Shown piece after piece: positions 1 to 10,899 of a stretch of DNA of 23,234 nt (positions are counted from its first letter, which is position 1; every line of letters begins with the position of its first letter). Position numbers and translations under genes: made by a program. The notes below the pieces were generated by a model. The model searched no databases. It was given only the letters and a program-made list of their open reading frames with translations, and had not been told where the DNA came from. Source of the DNA: Podila epigama. Lineage: Eukaryota > Mortierellomycota > Mortierellomycetes > Mortierellales > Mortierellaceae. The stretch is taken from assembly GCA_015679605.1 (NCBI GenBank), contig JAAAVE010000010.1, forward strand, positions 32,583 through 55,816, read 5' to 3'.

Positions 1-975
1 CAACACCGGGCATTCGCAGAGGGTCTTCCTCATCAGGATAGTAGCCTGGATGATCACCACCTCGACCACGTCCGCGGCCTTGACCTGCCTGTCCTGCACC
101 TGTTGTCGTAGTAGAGCCTTCCGATGTGGATGTTGATGATGTTACTCTTTCCTCTTGGTAGCCGGGCTTGGAGAGACCAGGAATAAGTTGCTGAATGATT
201 TTAATCTTGAACTGGATGATCAAGTCATTAAGTCGAGAGCGAGAAATGAATGCATTCCAAAGCGGATCTCTCTCCTGGTTAGTGGCAGTCGAAAATGGAA
301 AGTATGATGGCGAGGTAAAGTCCTTGACTTCAATTTCCAGTGAGCAAAGTTTACTGGTCTATGTCGTAAGAAAAAAAAAAAGGTCAAGGCATAATTCGAC
401 AAGGGGAAGCGCATCAAACGAAAGCCAAGTGAGAAAAAAAAATGAAGAGAAAATAATGAAGAAAGTACCTCAATTGCTGTACCATGAATCACACACTTTG
501 GACCTATCCGGACACATTTGATGAGATAGTTGAGCTGGGAGTGCGAGTGTGTGTATCGGAAAGAATAGCTCTCTGAGGAAGAGTTCCAACGAGCTGGCAA
601 TGCATTTGCTTTGGTAAGATCTAGTTGTCGGGAAAATAAAGAGCGTCAGAAGGAGGTTGCTCCATGAGCTTATAAACTGTTGGTAGGAATAACATCAGAC
701 TGACCTTGTATCGTCTTGCGTTCATTCTCCAGATTATCGTCCTCGCCCAGACCAACCAGCCGAAACCCAACCGCGGTCATGATGGCGTGTACGAGAGCAG
801 CAAGGGCCTCGAATTCGTTGGCGAGGATGGTTGTGGTTGCATGTGATGAAGATGTCGACTCGGCCTCTGGTGTTGTGCCCTCTGCTTGTATCTTGTTTGG
901 AAGAAGATTTTGGAGCAGTGCCAAGACTGTGTCTATATCCAAAAGGTTTGCAGGAGGTTTGGTCGCGCTTGCCAT
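1..975 (-). CDS. PI31-like proteasome regulator (3' partial)
   Basis: Likely homologue of PI31 (PSMF1/Fub1), a cytosolic and nuclear 20S proteasome-binding regulator. Minus-strand exons are 975-705, 620-469 and 358-1, with introns 621-704 and 359-468. Both introns are GT-AG and the frame stays open, giving 260 residues before the window edge. Residues about 50-75 (ANEFEALAALVHAIMTAVGF) and the segment starting ARWNSSSESYSFRY, followed by LIKCVRIGPKCVIHGTAIE, match the PI31 N-terminal domain pattern. The part near the edge turns Gly/Arg/Pro-rich (GRGRGRGGDHPGYYPDEEDP), as in the PI31 C-terminal proline-rich domain. The start is the ATG at 975, which opens exon 1. The real C-terminus, where the family carries its proteasome-contacting tail, is outside the window. 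Assignment rests on recalled family pattern, not a search. Confidence 0.83.
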
Positions 976-1466
976 CGTGGCTATTGATTGTGAAGTGAGA
1001 TGCTTGACAATGTTTCGTTGCTAGTGTAAGTAAAAGAAAATGAGGAAAAGGGGATTATCGAATGATGGAGACTGATGAATGAAGAGGTGAAAGACTCTCT
1101 TTATGCATTGAAAAGAAGAAGAAGAAAAAAAAAAGGACAGGGCCACGCAAGTGTTCTCTTGCGACAGCTCGACAGCAGTCATGACTGTTTTTTCATGTCA
1201 TGACTTCAGCGGTTTCGATGGGCACAGACCAGGCAAAAAAGATCAGTCAGTGTGAACTTCAGGCAGGAAGGCAAATACAGCAAAAAAAAACCAAGTCAGT
1301 GGTCCCAATGATGTTTCTTTGGGAGCCGCCAAAAATGAATAGAACGTTGAACCACGCTTAATTTAAACAAAATGCTTAATAAAATAATTTAATAACCCTT
1401 ACTGGCAACAGCAGACTATTTTGAATCGCTGAATCCATTGTTGTTCAACTCACACTCTTTCACACA
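976..1466. promoter_or_regulatory. Divergent promoter region between PI31-like and WD40 genes
   Basis: This 491-bp gap separates two divergently transcribed genes, so it should hold both promoters and both 5' UTRs. It is AT-rich with A runs near 1125 and 1285, and pyrimidine-rich sequence such as CACTCTTTCACAC just before the WD40 start at 1467. A short inverted element, ATGACTGTTTTTTCATGTCATGA, lies near 1180-1203. I see no open reading frame of note and no recognisable TATA box or factor site. Confidence 0.5.
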
Positions 1467-4400
1467 ATGACAATGTCAAACATCAAACTGTCACTTCTCA
1501 TAAAGAATGTGCCCAAGACGTACGTCTATAACTCATTTCAACTGTTTTTTTTATGTTGATCAGATTGAACTTCTTTTTCATTGAACAAGATCACTTTTTG
1601 TTTGGCTCACATAGTGTCTCCGAGCTAAGACTCGCCACTGTTCTTGGCTTCTGTCGTGACGATCTTGTACGCGAAAAGAAGCTCGAGAATGATCTAGCAC
1701 TCGTGAAAGAGGTCAAGGTTATTCTATTCGACGGATCCCTCGGGAATGCCATGTCGATCATAGCGTATGTTCTATGCACTCATGCACTCCTCTTGTCGTA
1801 TTCTCCCACTTGGCCTTTGACTGTCCATATTTGTAACACACCCTTTATTACTTCTTCTGCTGCAAGTAAGCACAACTTTCGGGTCGTAGATGGATTCGTT
1901 ATCCGGATTGAATTACAACCGATATCAAAATACAATGACATGCAAACGATCGATATTGAAGTTGCTGGACAAGTAGCTCCAAAGGTACGTATGTCCATGA
2001 ACATGATGGAGTAAATGAGTCTTATGGAAAGATATATGGAAGCGGGAATCATTCAACATTGCAACAGACATAACCATAACATTCCTTCTCAAAACCATCA
2101 CATAGGATATATTCAGTCATTTCACACGTTGGGGATTCGTCGCTGGAGGTATACTTTTGAACTGGCGAGCTTGAATAGCTTGAGTTAAAAAAAAGAGTCT
2201 TTTGCTATGTACAGCTGACATCCTTATTTCTAACTTGTATTCGGTGTTGATAGTCAGACAGGAAGTTGCGGTGCATCCAGGAACGTTTCTTTATCATGTC
2301 TATTTCACCATGAAACATGCAGCAACTGAGGCCAGGGCCGGACTATTGACAAGGAAATCAGACAGGAGGGAGACTGTACGTTTTTTTTTTTTTTTTTTTT
2401 TTGGCTTCAATGGGGAAAGGTATGGAACCGAGACAGGCATGTATGCTTCACTCTTTGTGGATACTCATCGCTTTCACGACTTGCTTCTCTTCTCTATTCC
2501 CATGTCCTACCGTTCTTGTTGTTTAGTGCTACATCGGTGAGCACGAGCTAAAGTTTTTAGCAATAAGAAATGTGGCCACTCATATTCAAGACTTTTGGGT
2601 ACCGCCAGTCACCAGAGGCAACGTTATCGCCGTGCCCACGAATGTGGCTACTCATGCTTCAGCATCCGTCAGTCATGCCGTCACTGTAAGTTCTCTCGAA
2701 TAGCCGTGAGTCCCTATGTACGAGGCCAATGACAATGCTGGCGAAGGAATCATGGTTTTGACATCATCACTGCCCTTTCTTTCTTCGGTCTTCTCTTGCC
2801 TCCACTAGTACAAAGAGTCTAGCACAATCGTGCCAAATGCTTCTAAGCGGAGACATTCCGTTCGTGAGTCGCAACGAAGTGACGAGACGCCTCCTTTACT
2901 TTCAATGCACAATCATATCAACCGCAAAGGCTCACACTCACCCTTGGTACCACAGCCGGGAGGGACCAGGGCACGCACAGATGTTCGAGGCGTTGACGCT
3001 AACAAAGATCTTTCAGCCTGGTATAAGGCTGCTTTCGTCATTTACGAAACGCTTTATAACATTTCGGATTCTACAGAGGAGGGGAGGGCTTCGATCTCAT
3101 CGATGACATGGGGCTCCCAGTTGGACATTTCGACCATACGAATTCATTATGGTAACGATTTATGTGTAGGAAATTTTGAATCATCACTGTTCTGTGCTAG
3201 ACAATACAGCCATTCCATTGCATATTGACACGTCGCGTTTTTTTTTTGATACGGCGGTCGATGCATGTAGGGTCTACTTACACCGCAACCAATGCCACCG
3301 AAAGTATCCCCCTGGTATCCAGTGCCACAGTTCAAATGAGGCAGTATGGCGACAAAGATTCAGCATCTGAAGTGCTCGACATTTACCGCGACGGTAAGCT
3401 TGCTGATCACTCGATGGTACGTAAGCTCTTTTCCAGTCATAGTTTTTCTCATCTGTTGCATATCTTCAGGCTGGATAAAGTGCGAGAGGGAGAGAGAGAT
3501 AGAAAAAGAGGAGAAGGTACTAATGTCATGTTAAATGTAGGCAATGACAGAAGGCCAAAATCTGTTGGCGTGCGACAAAGTTGTGGCCATGAGGTATGGA
3601 CATTCTAGCCCTTTTTTGTTGGTTGCTGTATGGCCAATGTTTTTTTTGGTCATGTCTGACCACAATGTGACATGGTTCATAGATGTCTTGAGTCTGGGCA
3701 CTTGGTGACATCAGCATTCAACGAATATCTAAAAGTATGGGATATCAAGGAGAATACGCCACAGCCTGATGGTCCATTAGTAAAGTATGTATTTTTTTGT
3801 GCTCTCCTTCTTGCCAACCTCCAAATGTAGGATTGGATTTTGTAACTGATTGCTCCTTACTTTTCATATGCCAGACTCAAATTTCCAGGCCCTACGAGAG
3901 AACTCTGGATTGATGCCAAGGGCATGGATGTCTGTGCTGTTGGTGAGTAGACCCTGTGTAATCTCGTTTTGACCCTGAAGAATGTTCATCACTGTCCTAA
4001 CTGCTTCGTTTCTCACTTTTGTTTGTTCGCTTTTATCCATATGTCCATATTGGCAGACCGTATCGGCAGGATAGCTCAATGGGATGTAACTACCGCCGTT
4101 GTCAAATCAGCATTCGGTAAGGGCGTTATGACTGTGGAAAACGGCTAGACATGGAAGAGCAAAAACGAATACTCAAGTAGTCAAAAAACAACCCATGTGG
4201 GTGATGCTCCCCCTTGGATTTTTAACTCGTAGAAGTTGAACATGATAAGTCAATGGTCATTGAGAGGCGCAGTGTCTTTGGCTGTAGTTCTCTCTCTATT
4301 CATCCTTCAGACTCTACAGTTCTCGTATCATCTGACATTCATGCGCAAGTCGCTCGGTGGGACATGAGGACAAGTAAACCAGTCCAGTTCACGCCACCCT

Positions 4401-5158
4401 ATATGGGAAAAATGAGTACTTCCATGCAATTCGTTGACTGCGAGTGGAGTCCCCATAGCCCACAAGAGTTTATGACAGCAAGTACTGCAGGCGTGCGCAT
4501 CTGGGATGCTCGGAAAATGAACACAGAAGTATGGCATAAGATGCGATAGTCTCTTCTTTGGTATATGGGTTTGTAAGATGAACATGTGGACTCAACATCC
4601 AGTATCATTTATAGGTCTATTACTTTAGCGAGGACCCAGTAAAGGTCATGCGAGCACGGTGGTCACCTCATAAACCTGGTGTCGTGGCAGTTCTTGGCCA
4701 AGATGGTTTGCTCAAAATCCACAACCTGAAGCCTTCGTCTCAGAATGAACAAAGTCCAAAGTTAGACCCTATCTTTATCCACCGAGGGCACAGGTATGTT
4801 TTTCTCTGACGTCGTATTATTTGCCCTTCACAGGTTGAAGATCATCTTTAGGAGAAAATCATACGACTCTTGCACTCTAACGCGTTTTGATATTGTAGGG
4901 TTCCGGTCTCGGATTTTTCATGGTGTCCCTTCGTCGAGGACACCATCTGTACTGTCGCTCCAGGCTTTGGCGACACACGTGGCGGCATTCAAGGTGAGTA
5001 TTTAGATTGGGTTTGGGTTGAAGGACAGTAACTGGTAATTTTTTTCTTTTTCCTCTTGGTCTCTGGTGGATCCTAACGCTTCTCTCACTCTTTTCCATGA
5101 TGTGCTAGTATGGAGACCACGAAACCTCCACAATTTGGATGACAATGACGAGCCCTGA
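1467..5158 (+). CDS. WD40-repeat protein with unassigned N-terminal half
   Basis: Sixteen exons give one open frame of 708 residues: 1467-1519, 1564-1764, 1867-1984, 2106-2148, 2215-2375, 2527-2685, 2809-3151, 3271-3416, 3541-3593, 3683-3784, 3875-3942, 4057-4116, 4233-4528, 4615-4793, 4899-4993 and 5109-5158. All introns are GT-AG and every phase matches, which argues for one gene. Residues about 410-705 form a WD40 propeller: six blades are visible, ending in VWDI, QWDV, RWDM, IWDA, KIHN and VWRP. The first 400 residues show no family I recognise. Residues about 35-150 (around VKEVKVILFDGSLGNAMS) alternate like a beta-barrel, possibly an OB-fold, which is only a guess. Residues about 255-310 are Ser/Arg/Pro-rich and probably disordered. 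The extreme C-terminus is acidic. Two separate genes remain possible but would need extra start and stop signals that I do not see. A GAATAAAC at 5221 fits a poly(A) signal. Confidence 0.75.
2381..2402 (+). repeat. T22 homopolymer in WD40 gene intron 5
   Basis: A 22-nt uninterrupted T run begins six bases after the donor at 2376. It lies in the intron that ends at 2526. Length is probably polymorphic and error-prone in assembly. Confidence 0.9.
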
Positions 5159-5531
5159 AGGTTGCTCTTTGGTGAACCTATCCTGTCTCTTTCCAAGCTC
5201 AATGTATCTTTGCTAGATTGTGAATAAACATGGGTGACGACGGCAGCCTAAAGAATTAAAAAAATAAATAAATAAATAAATAAATAAAGACATCGCAAAG
5301 TGCCATCATGAAGGGACCGCTGTTAGCTGTCAACACTTCTCTTCGCATTCTCCGCCACCATTTGTTCCCAAATGTTGCTCATAGTTATATCAAGAATATT
5401 TATTTTCTTTCGTTTTTATGATCCTACACCGGAAACCGGGTATCTTTTGCATGTCGGATATCATTTGTGTCGTTGGCTTGTATCATGAACTGAAGTTCAG
5501 CGCGACAAAGGGGAATCTCATTGCATGTAAT
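5159..5531. other. Convergent 3' intergenic region with AAAT microsatellite
   Basis: The 3' ends of the WD40 gene (plus) and the alkaline phosphatase gene (minus) meet here. A tetranucleotide tract of the AAAT type occupies about 5260-5288, just after a plausible poly(A) signal for the plus gene at 5222-5227. TTTATT at 5399-5404 reads AATAAA on the minus strand and is a plausible poly(A) signal for the phosphatase gene. No gene-like ORF is seen. Confidence 0.6.
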
Positions 5532-7852
5532 TTAATGACCAGTTTCTTCGTGCTCGCTACGAGCAGCACTCAAAGATGTCAACTCGCGCTTAGGCTTGAA
5601 CCACTTGTCAGATGATCTAAAGACAGTACAAAAAGCATAGATTGTCAATTGTCAGCTACCTTCTCTATGGTCCGAGCAAAGACATACACACACACGAAGC
5701 ATCCCATCGCACAATAAACAGCTCTATGTCTGAACTTACTGATTCAAATCTTCGGTAATAGGCTTAAGGCTCACCCTCAAGAACTCAGACATGAACTCAC
5801 CAATCTCGGTGTTCTCATGGTTGCCACGCAAAGCCTTGAAAACTGCCTGACCAGCCTCTGAGGACTCGGCGGTGTCCGCATAGAGATTCACATCGACACC
5901 GGTATGGCCCATTGTTGTCCATCCCAAGTTGGCCCGACGACTAATCGCATGTCCTAGGAACGGAAGGACTTCGAGCGGCGACACGTTAATGTCAGCCAAG
6001 AACGCAATCTCTTCCTCTGAAGCATCTCGAATGCCGAGGCCTTTGCCTAGGATCACATCGCGTACATAAGCCTTGCGGTCCTTGCCTGTGTAGGCGGCCA
6101 GTTGCTGCGTCAGGATTTCAGTCGAGGTGGTCGCACGCTCAATGACCTCAGGTCGCCAGAGGTAGTCAGGGTAGGTGTTAGGGTCAGGTTGGAGTCCAAG
6201 TGTGAAACCTCCAGTTTCATGATCACTTGTTGAGATCAAGACCGTCTCCGGGTTTTCGGCTACAAATCTGCGCACCACCTCGACTGTGCGATAATACTCC
6301 AAAATCTCATGCACATGTGCCACTGGGTCATTGTTGTGTGCGGCCATGTCAATACGACTTCCTTCAACCATCAGGAAAAAACCCTTGCCTGCATCTGTCG
6401 AATGTTTTTTCAATGACTCCAAGGCCATCCAAGTCATTTCGTTCAGGGCAGGCTCCTCCGACGGCTTGCGATCAATCTCAAAGTTCATGTGGCTCGGGTG
6501 GAACAAACCCAAGGTAGGAATCTCGAGGACCTTGCCACTTTCATATATGTTAGCAAGCTGTTGACTGTTCAACAACACGTCTTTCCAGCCATGGCGCTCC
6601 TGGCTCTCTTTGATCAAATCGCGGCCGTCTGTTCGGCAGCTCCCGACAGTTGTGTTGGGCAAGAAGAAGCATCGACCGCCTCCCAACAACAAATCGACCT
6701 GCCGACCGAGGACATAATCACCGATCTGCTGCTCTGCAATATCCTGCTCCATGTCGCGGTGCACCACATGGGCCGAAAACGCTGCAGGAGTTGCGTGAGT
6801 CACACGACTGGTCACCACTAATCCTGTAAACATGCCAATGCTCTTGGCCGCCTCAAGCACTGTTCCACAGGGCTTTCTCGCAGGATCGACTACATGTTGT
6901 ATGATACGGGCGAAATATTCTCTGTTAGGAACCTTTCTTATTTCTCCCGTAAGTTGAAACGACACCCTCAGTAAGAAATTTACCAACAGCATGATAAAAT
7001 GCACACCAGTCCATTTTTCTTCTTTGATATGAAAAGGCATTAAGGACAATACTTACCTCCGATAGCAGCGTTGTAGGACTTCATGGCACATGAAAATGCT
7101 GTGGCACCAGCAGCAGAGTCTGTGATCAGACTGTCGCTGCTACGCGTCCGTGATGAACCGACCAAGATGTGGTCAAGCGATGGCCTGATACCCTCAGTGT
7201 AGTTGTGTTGGTATTGCCAGTATGTGCGACCATAGGTTTGTGAGGCGGGCCCAAAGCCATCTGAAATCATCATGATCACATTCCGCGGTTTTTCGGGTGC
7301 TGGTGCAGGTTTTGGCGCTGGCTCAGGGTAACACGAGCAGTTTTTTATATTATATACAAGTGGAAAGAGGACATTTTTGCCAAGCCAGATTACAATTGGT
7401 TGATTTGTCGCGCGAGATGGTGATTGATTGTCAGTCAGGTAAATGGAAGAGGGGTTGATTGTTAGACAAGATGTTGAATAAGATGGCAAGTAGATTGAAG
7501 CAAATGTGATTTGTTGAATCGACATGTATTTTCTTTTGTGCAACTTACATGACCAGCAATAAAAAGTGGCACCAATTGCGACTGCGGATGCAATTAGCAC
7601 AGCAGCGCCCAATCCAAGGCACAGACGTCTCCTTTTCTGGAAGTAATGAATGAATCAGGATGACGTGATGAGTGATGAGTTGACATGAAAAAAAAGAGAG
7701 GACGCGTTGTCAACAACATTAATAATAAGATGTACCTGTTTCTTCTTGACCGAGCGCTCGTCCTTCAAGTAGGTGCGGTCGTCCTCGTCGTCAAACGAGT
7801 CCCTGGGGTCTTGGTTGACGAGGAGGGGTGCAGTGGGTTCTCGACGGACCAT
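5532..7852 (-). CDS. PHO8: Vacuolar-type alkaline phosphatase (PHO8 family)
   Basis: Metal-dependent phosphomonoesterase of the alkaline phosphatase family, expected as a type II membrane protein of the vacuole. Minus-strand exons are 7852-7736, 7636-7549, 7317-7057, 6889-5740 and 5616-5532, giving 566 residues. Residues 1-39 are a polar cytosolic tail, and about 44-63 form one membrane anchor. A short Pro/Ala linker leads to the catalytic domain. Visible active-site elements are the ISDG metal-binding Asp at 88, the TDSAAGAT signature with nucleophile Ser136, the VTHATP segment (His about 187), VEGSRIDMAAH (Glu331, Asp336, His340), TSDHETGG (Asp378, His379) and GHTGVDV (His484). Exon 4 runs into an in-frame TAA at 5736, but that TAA lies inside a donor-like GTAAGT. 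A TTTAG acceptor at 5617 adds 28 residues in frame, so I prefer the longer form. The intron 2 acceptor (7318) is less certain because AG choices are few. Confidence 0.92.
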
Positions 7853-8351
7853 GGTTGTAGGCTGTGGGAACGACTACGCTGTGTGTGTGTGAATGCGTAT
7901 GCGTGTGCGTGTGTGTGCGTATGCGTGTGTGCTTGTGTATTGAGAAGTGGAGGAGGGGCAAGAACAGTGGTGAGAAAAAGAAAAAGAAAAAGAAAAAGAA
8001 AAAGAAAAAGAAATAGAAAAAGAAAAAGAAAAAAGAAAAAAAGACGAACGTTGCATGAATATCCGTCAGGGGGGAACAGGGCGAAGGGATGGCGAAAACA
8101 AGGCGTTCCATTGGACAATGGGAATGAACACTTTTTAAGGTCCATTTGACCATTCGTGACCAAAAAAAAAAATAAAAAAACCTTGTCCAACATTGGCGCA
8201 CCAGTGCCAAGCATCTTGCATCCTTCTTTCTTTTAGCACGCAACCCCAATTTTATTTCTTTTGCTATTGTTCTTATCGTGACCATGACCATGACCATGTA
8301 CACGCACACTGCATATTGTACACGCAACACGGCGCTCATTCACTCACTCAC
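7853..8351. promoter_or_regulatory. Region between YTP1-like 3' end and PHO8-like start
   Basis: This stretch lies upstream of the phosphatase start (7852) and downstream of the YTP1-like stop (8352), both minus. It holds a TG/CG-rich microsatellite (about 7878-7937), a long AAAAAG purine tract (7972-8043), an A-rich run (8162-8180) and short ACCATG and CACT tandem copies (about 8280-8356). TTTTATTTC near 8250 reads GAAATAAAA on the minus strand and could be the YTP1-like poly(A) signal. Long ORFs crossing the purine tract are low-complexity artefacts. Confidence 0.6.
7972..8043 (+). repeat. AAAAAG hexanucleotide polypurine tract
   Basis: The plus strand is almost pure purine for about 72 bp, built from repeats of the unit AAAAAG with one interruption (AAATAG near 8013) and a slightly decayed right end. 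It starts about 120 bp upstream of the phosphatase ATG. A homopurine tract with near mirror symmetry is the kind of sequence that can form intramolecular triplex DNA; that is inference. Confidence 0.9.
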
Positions 8352-10295
8352 TCACTCTTCCATAAATCCACTCATCTCAATATCACGACTACTAAACACC
8401 CTATCGTCGTCCGTGTCTCTTGTCCGCAGTCGATTATAACTCTTTTGAACTCGAGCACCGCCATGCAAAGTTGCTTCTCCCATTTCCCCTCCCCTTTGCT
8501 TCTTGCCCACCTGCAGAATCATCAACATGTACACCGTAGTGAAAAAGGCCAGCGCCATGATCCAATTGATGTAGGTGCTTGGATCAGACAGGTAGTACAT
8601 CACCAAGTTCAATTGCTCCTCATGCGCCGACTCAAAGAGTACTCCAGCCGAAATCAGACCCAACGCGGACAAGAACCCAAAGAACGCAGACACTGGCGTC
8701 TCTCCATGAGCAATGCCCGCTTTGTTACTCCTGTTCGTTCCTGGTCTTGCTCCATTACGCTTGTAAATGGCTGAATCATCTGCCTCATCCTCCAGTCCAG
8801 TGTCTTCCTCGCCATTGTCTTCTTCAATCTCAACTGCCGGGCGCAAAGCCAGCTGCACCAAGCGACAAAGTCCTCCCAGCATGAGGCAATATCCGAAAAA
8901 GGTATGGATCGTTGTGGCAAAGGCATAATACTGAGAATGCTGACCCATCGCAAAACCTGTCAGTACTATAAGAAGAGCCGGTAGTGGATTCTTGCGGATC
9001 ATGAATGACGCCAACGGGCTATACTTGGACTCGAGAATCATTGACAAAACGCCTCCTCCGACCCACAGCAGACCAAGAGAAGTGTGTTGCAGATCCTATA
9101 TGTTGACAATGTGTGTATGTGTGTACATGTTGTGGTCAAGTGCCAGAAAAAATGTGAAATGAGTCGAGATGAGACAACGATTTTTGAGCAAGTAAACGAG
9201 CCAAAGGTCAAAGGAAGAATAGAAAAAAAAAAAAAAAGGAATTCTTACAGCGTGGCTCCAGCGGGTGCCCCATTGATGCAGAATAGAAAAGTTGATGACA
9301 CCCCAGACCGTCATGACAACGGACTCGTACCACTCTGGACGAGTGACGCCTGGGAACGACCCAACAAGGTAGGCAATGTAGATGCCACCATACCACCAAA
9401 AGGATGAGCCCTAATGTTGACATTCAATCATCCAAAAAAAGGATGAGCATCCATTTTTAGGTGGCTGCATTCACTTTGTTCTTCTACGCTTCCTTTTAGA
9501 GACGAGAGCGATTGTCAATTTGTTAATACCATACCATGACAATGTGCGAGATACACTGACTGAATGCTTGCCCAGGGCAGGCTTTGATGAGCTTGATACA
9601 TCCGAGCGTGATCTGGATATAGGCCAACAAAAGATGAGCTTTGCCCAGGTACGAGTGGATGTTGCGTGGGAGAGCACTCGATAGCCAGGCTAGCTGTTGA
9701 CGTCGTGGCCGTGTCTTTGTCAGCTTGCGGTAGACACCCATGCCAAACTGGATAAGGAGCAGAAGCAAAAGAATGTTACCCAGTGCACCATGCGCCGAGC
9801 CCTTCATGAAGCCCAAGCCAAAATGCTCGGCTGAACTATCTCCAGCGATCCGTTTGCGCAGTCTCATCCCTGGCATAGACATGTTGTCTGAAGACTGCGG
9901 ATCTGCTGTTTCATCGTTTGTTTCATTATGTTCATTTTCTCCAATCCCAAACATGTGGTGAAAGTAGCCGAAAAAGTATCCTGCTAAAGCAATGATGACC
10001 ATGGCGATATTCCATGGCACATGGTACTTGTGTCTCCGAATCCCTAGCTATTCTCTCTTATGAATTAGTATCACCGGTAAAGTTCATTGAATTTGAATTA
10101 GACTGAGAAACAGAGCGAAGTGAGTGAAATAATGAATTGAGATTGTCATGTCCATACCATAATGCCGATGGGCATGAGGATTCCATAGGCGATGAGCATG
10201 AGGGCGACATGAATGATGATGAGTGGGTTGGAGAGATGGGATGCAACAAGCGGATGTGCGTTTGGGTTGGAATCACCCATGTGCTCGTGGTCCAT
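8352..10295 (-). CDS. YTP1-family multipass membrane protein
   Basis: Minus-strand exons are 10295-10158, 10047-9535, 9410-9249 and 9095-8352, giving 518 residues in one frame with GT-AG introns 10048-10157, 9411-9534 and 9096-9248. The protein has a His/Met-containing N-terminus (MDHEHMGDSNP), then hydrophobic helices starting at PLIIIHVALMLIAYGILMPI and WNIAMVIIALAGYFFGYFHH. A polar loop, five or more further helices, and an acidic loop (EIEEDNGEEDTGLEDEADD) follow, then two more helices and a charged tail. The order, an N-terminal heme-b561-like helical block followed by a second helical block with FWWYGG, fits the fungal DUF2427/YTP1 architecture. The family has no firmly established function. 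An upstream signal-peptide exon at 10807-10899 is possible. Start is the ATG at 10295 unless that exon is used. Confidence 0.86.
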
Positions 10296-10543
10296 TGTTG
10301 TTGAGTTGTGTTTATGCTAGTGTGTTTTTGAGCTGTGAGTGGTGCGTTACGAGTGTCTGTGGGTGGGTATGGAGTGGTTAAGTGGACACTTGTTGATAGG
10401 ATGCAAAGGTGTGAGTGTGTGTACAAGTGCGACTGCGAGTGGACGGGTAGATGGTGATGGGGTCAAAAGTAGAAAAAAAAAAAGAAGAAAGAAAAAATAA
10501 GTCCGAATATTGTTTGATGTTGTCGAGAACATAATGTCTGTTC

Positions 10544-10579
10544 TTTTTTTGTTTTTTTTTTTTTTTTTTTNNNNNNNNN
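10544..10579 (+). other. T run ending in 9-N assembly gap
   Basis: A run of mostly T (about 10544-10570) is followed by nine N (10571-10579). The gap is probably a placeholder where assembly failed in the homopolymer, so the true local length is unknown. It lies in the divergent promoter region, or inside the optional first intron of the YTP1-like gene. Confidence 0.97.
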
Positions 10580-10806
10580 GTCTCCGATCACTTTTCCCCC
10601 CTTTTTTGTCCAACTGCCACAATTCATTTTAATGAACAACGGACAGGGGCGAAACATTTTTGCGTCCAAGAGAGTTGAGAATAAAAAGTACCGCAAACAA
10701 TTCTCCTTCTTGACGACAATGACATGACACACGCAAACAACGTGGCAAAATCTACAAGTCGTCGCACACAGTCCGACGGATTGTCCATCCATTCATCCCC
10801 GCTTAC

Positions 10807-10899
10807 CTTTCCTGGATGTGAGCAATTCATCTGAATAACCAGTCCAACTGGCATCCAGGCAAGTAAGGGGACTCCACTTGTCATCTCTGAAATAACCAT
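10807..10899 (-). other. Candidate optional 5' exon of YTP1-like gene
   Basis: On the minus strand an ATG at 10899 opens 31 codons ending at 10807, directly followed by a strong donor GTAAGC (10806-10801). An acceptor CACACTAG at 10317-10318 joins it in frame, through seven extra codons (HKHNSTT), to the annotated start at 10295. The peptide MVISEMTSGVPLLAWMPVGL begins like a signal sequence and would lead into a His-rich stretch, as YTP1-like proteins often show. The implied intron is 490 nt and contains the assembly gap, much longer than the gene's other introns, so this is uncertain. Confidence 0.35.

Noticed and set aside
3201-3370. Alternative WD40-gene exon beginning at 3201
   Set aside because: Its frame stops near 3370 and cannot rejoin the WD40 exons. 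Direct splicing 3151 to 3271 keeps the frame with a better polypyrimidine tract.
6227-6821. Plus-strand ORFs antisense to the phosphatase
   Set aside because: They mirror the coding strand of a well-supported exon and show no domain or start context.
5736-7049. Single long 437-codon minus ORF as the phosphatase gene
   Set aside because: It starts inside intron 3 and ends at a stop inside a donor site. The catalytic Ser motif lies in the upstream exon 7317-7057, so the spliced five-exon model is better.
7765-8339. Minus-strand ORFs full of Phe/Ser and His/Thr, and a plus ORF full of Lys/Arg
   Set aside because: They are read-throughs of the AAAAAG and TG repeats, with no non-repeat content that looks like protein.
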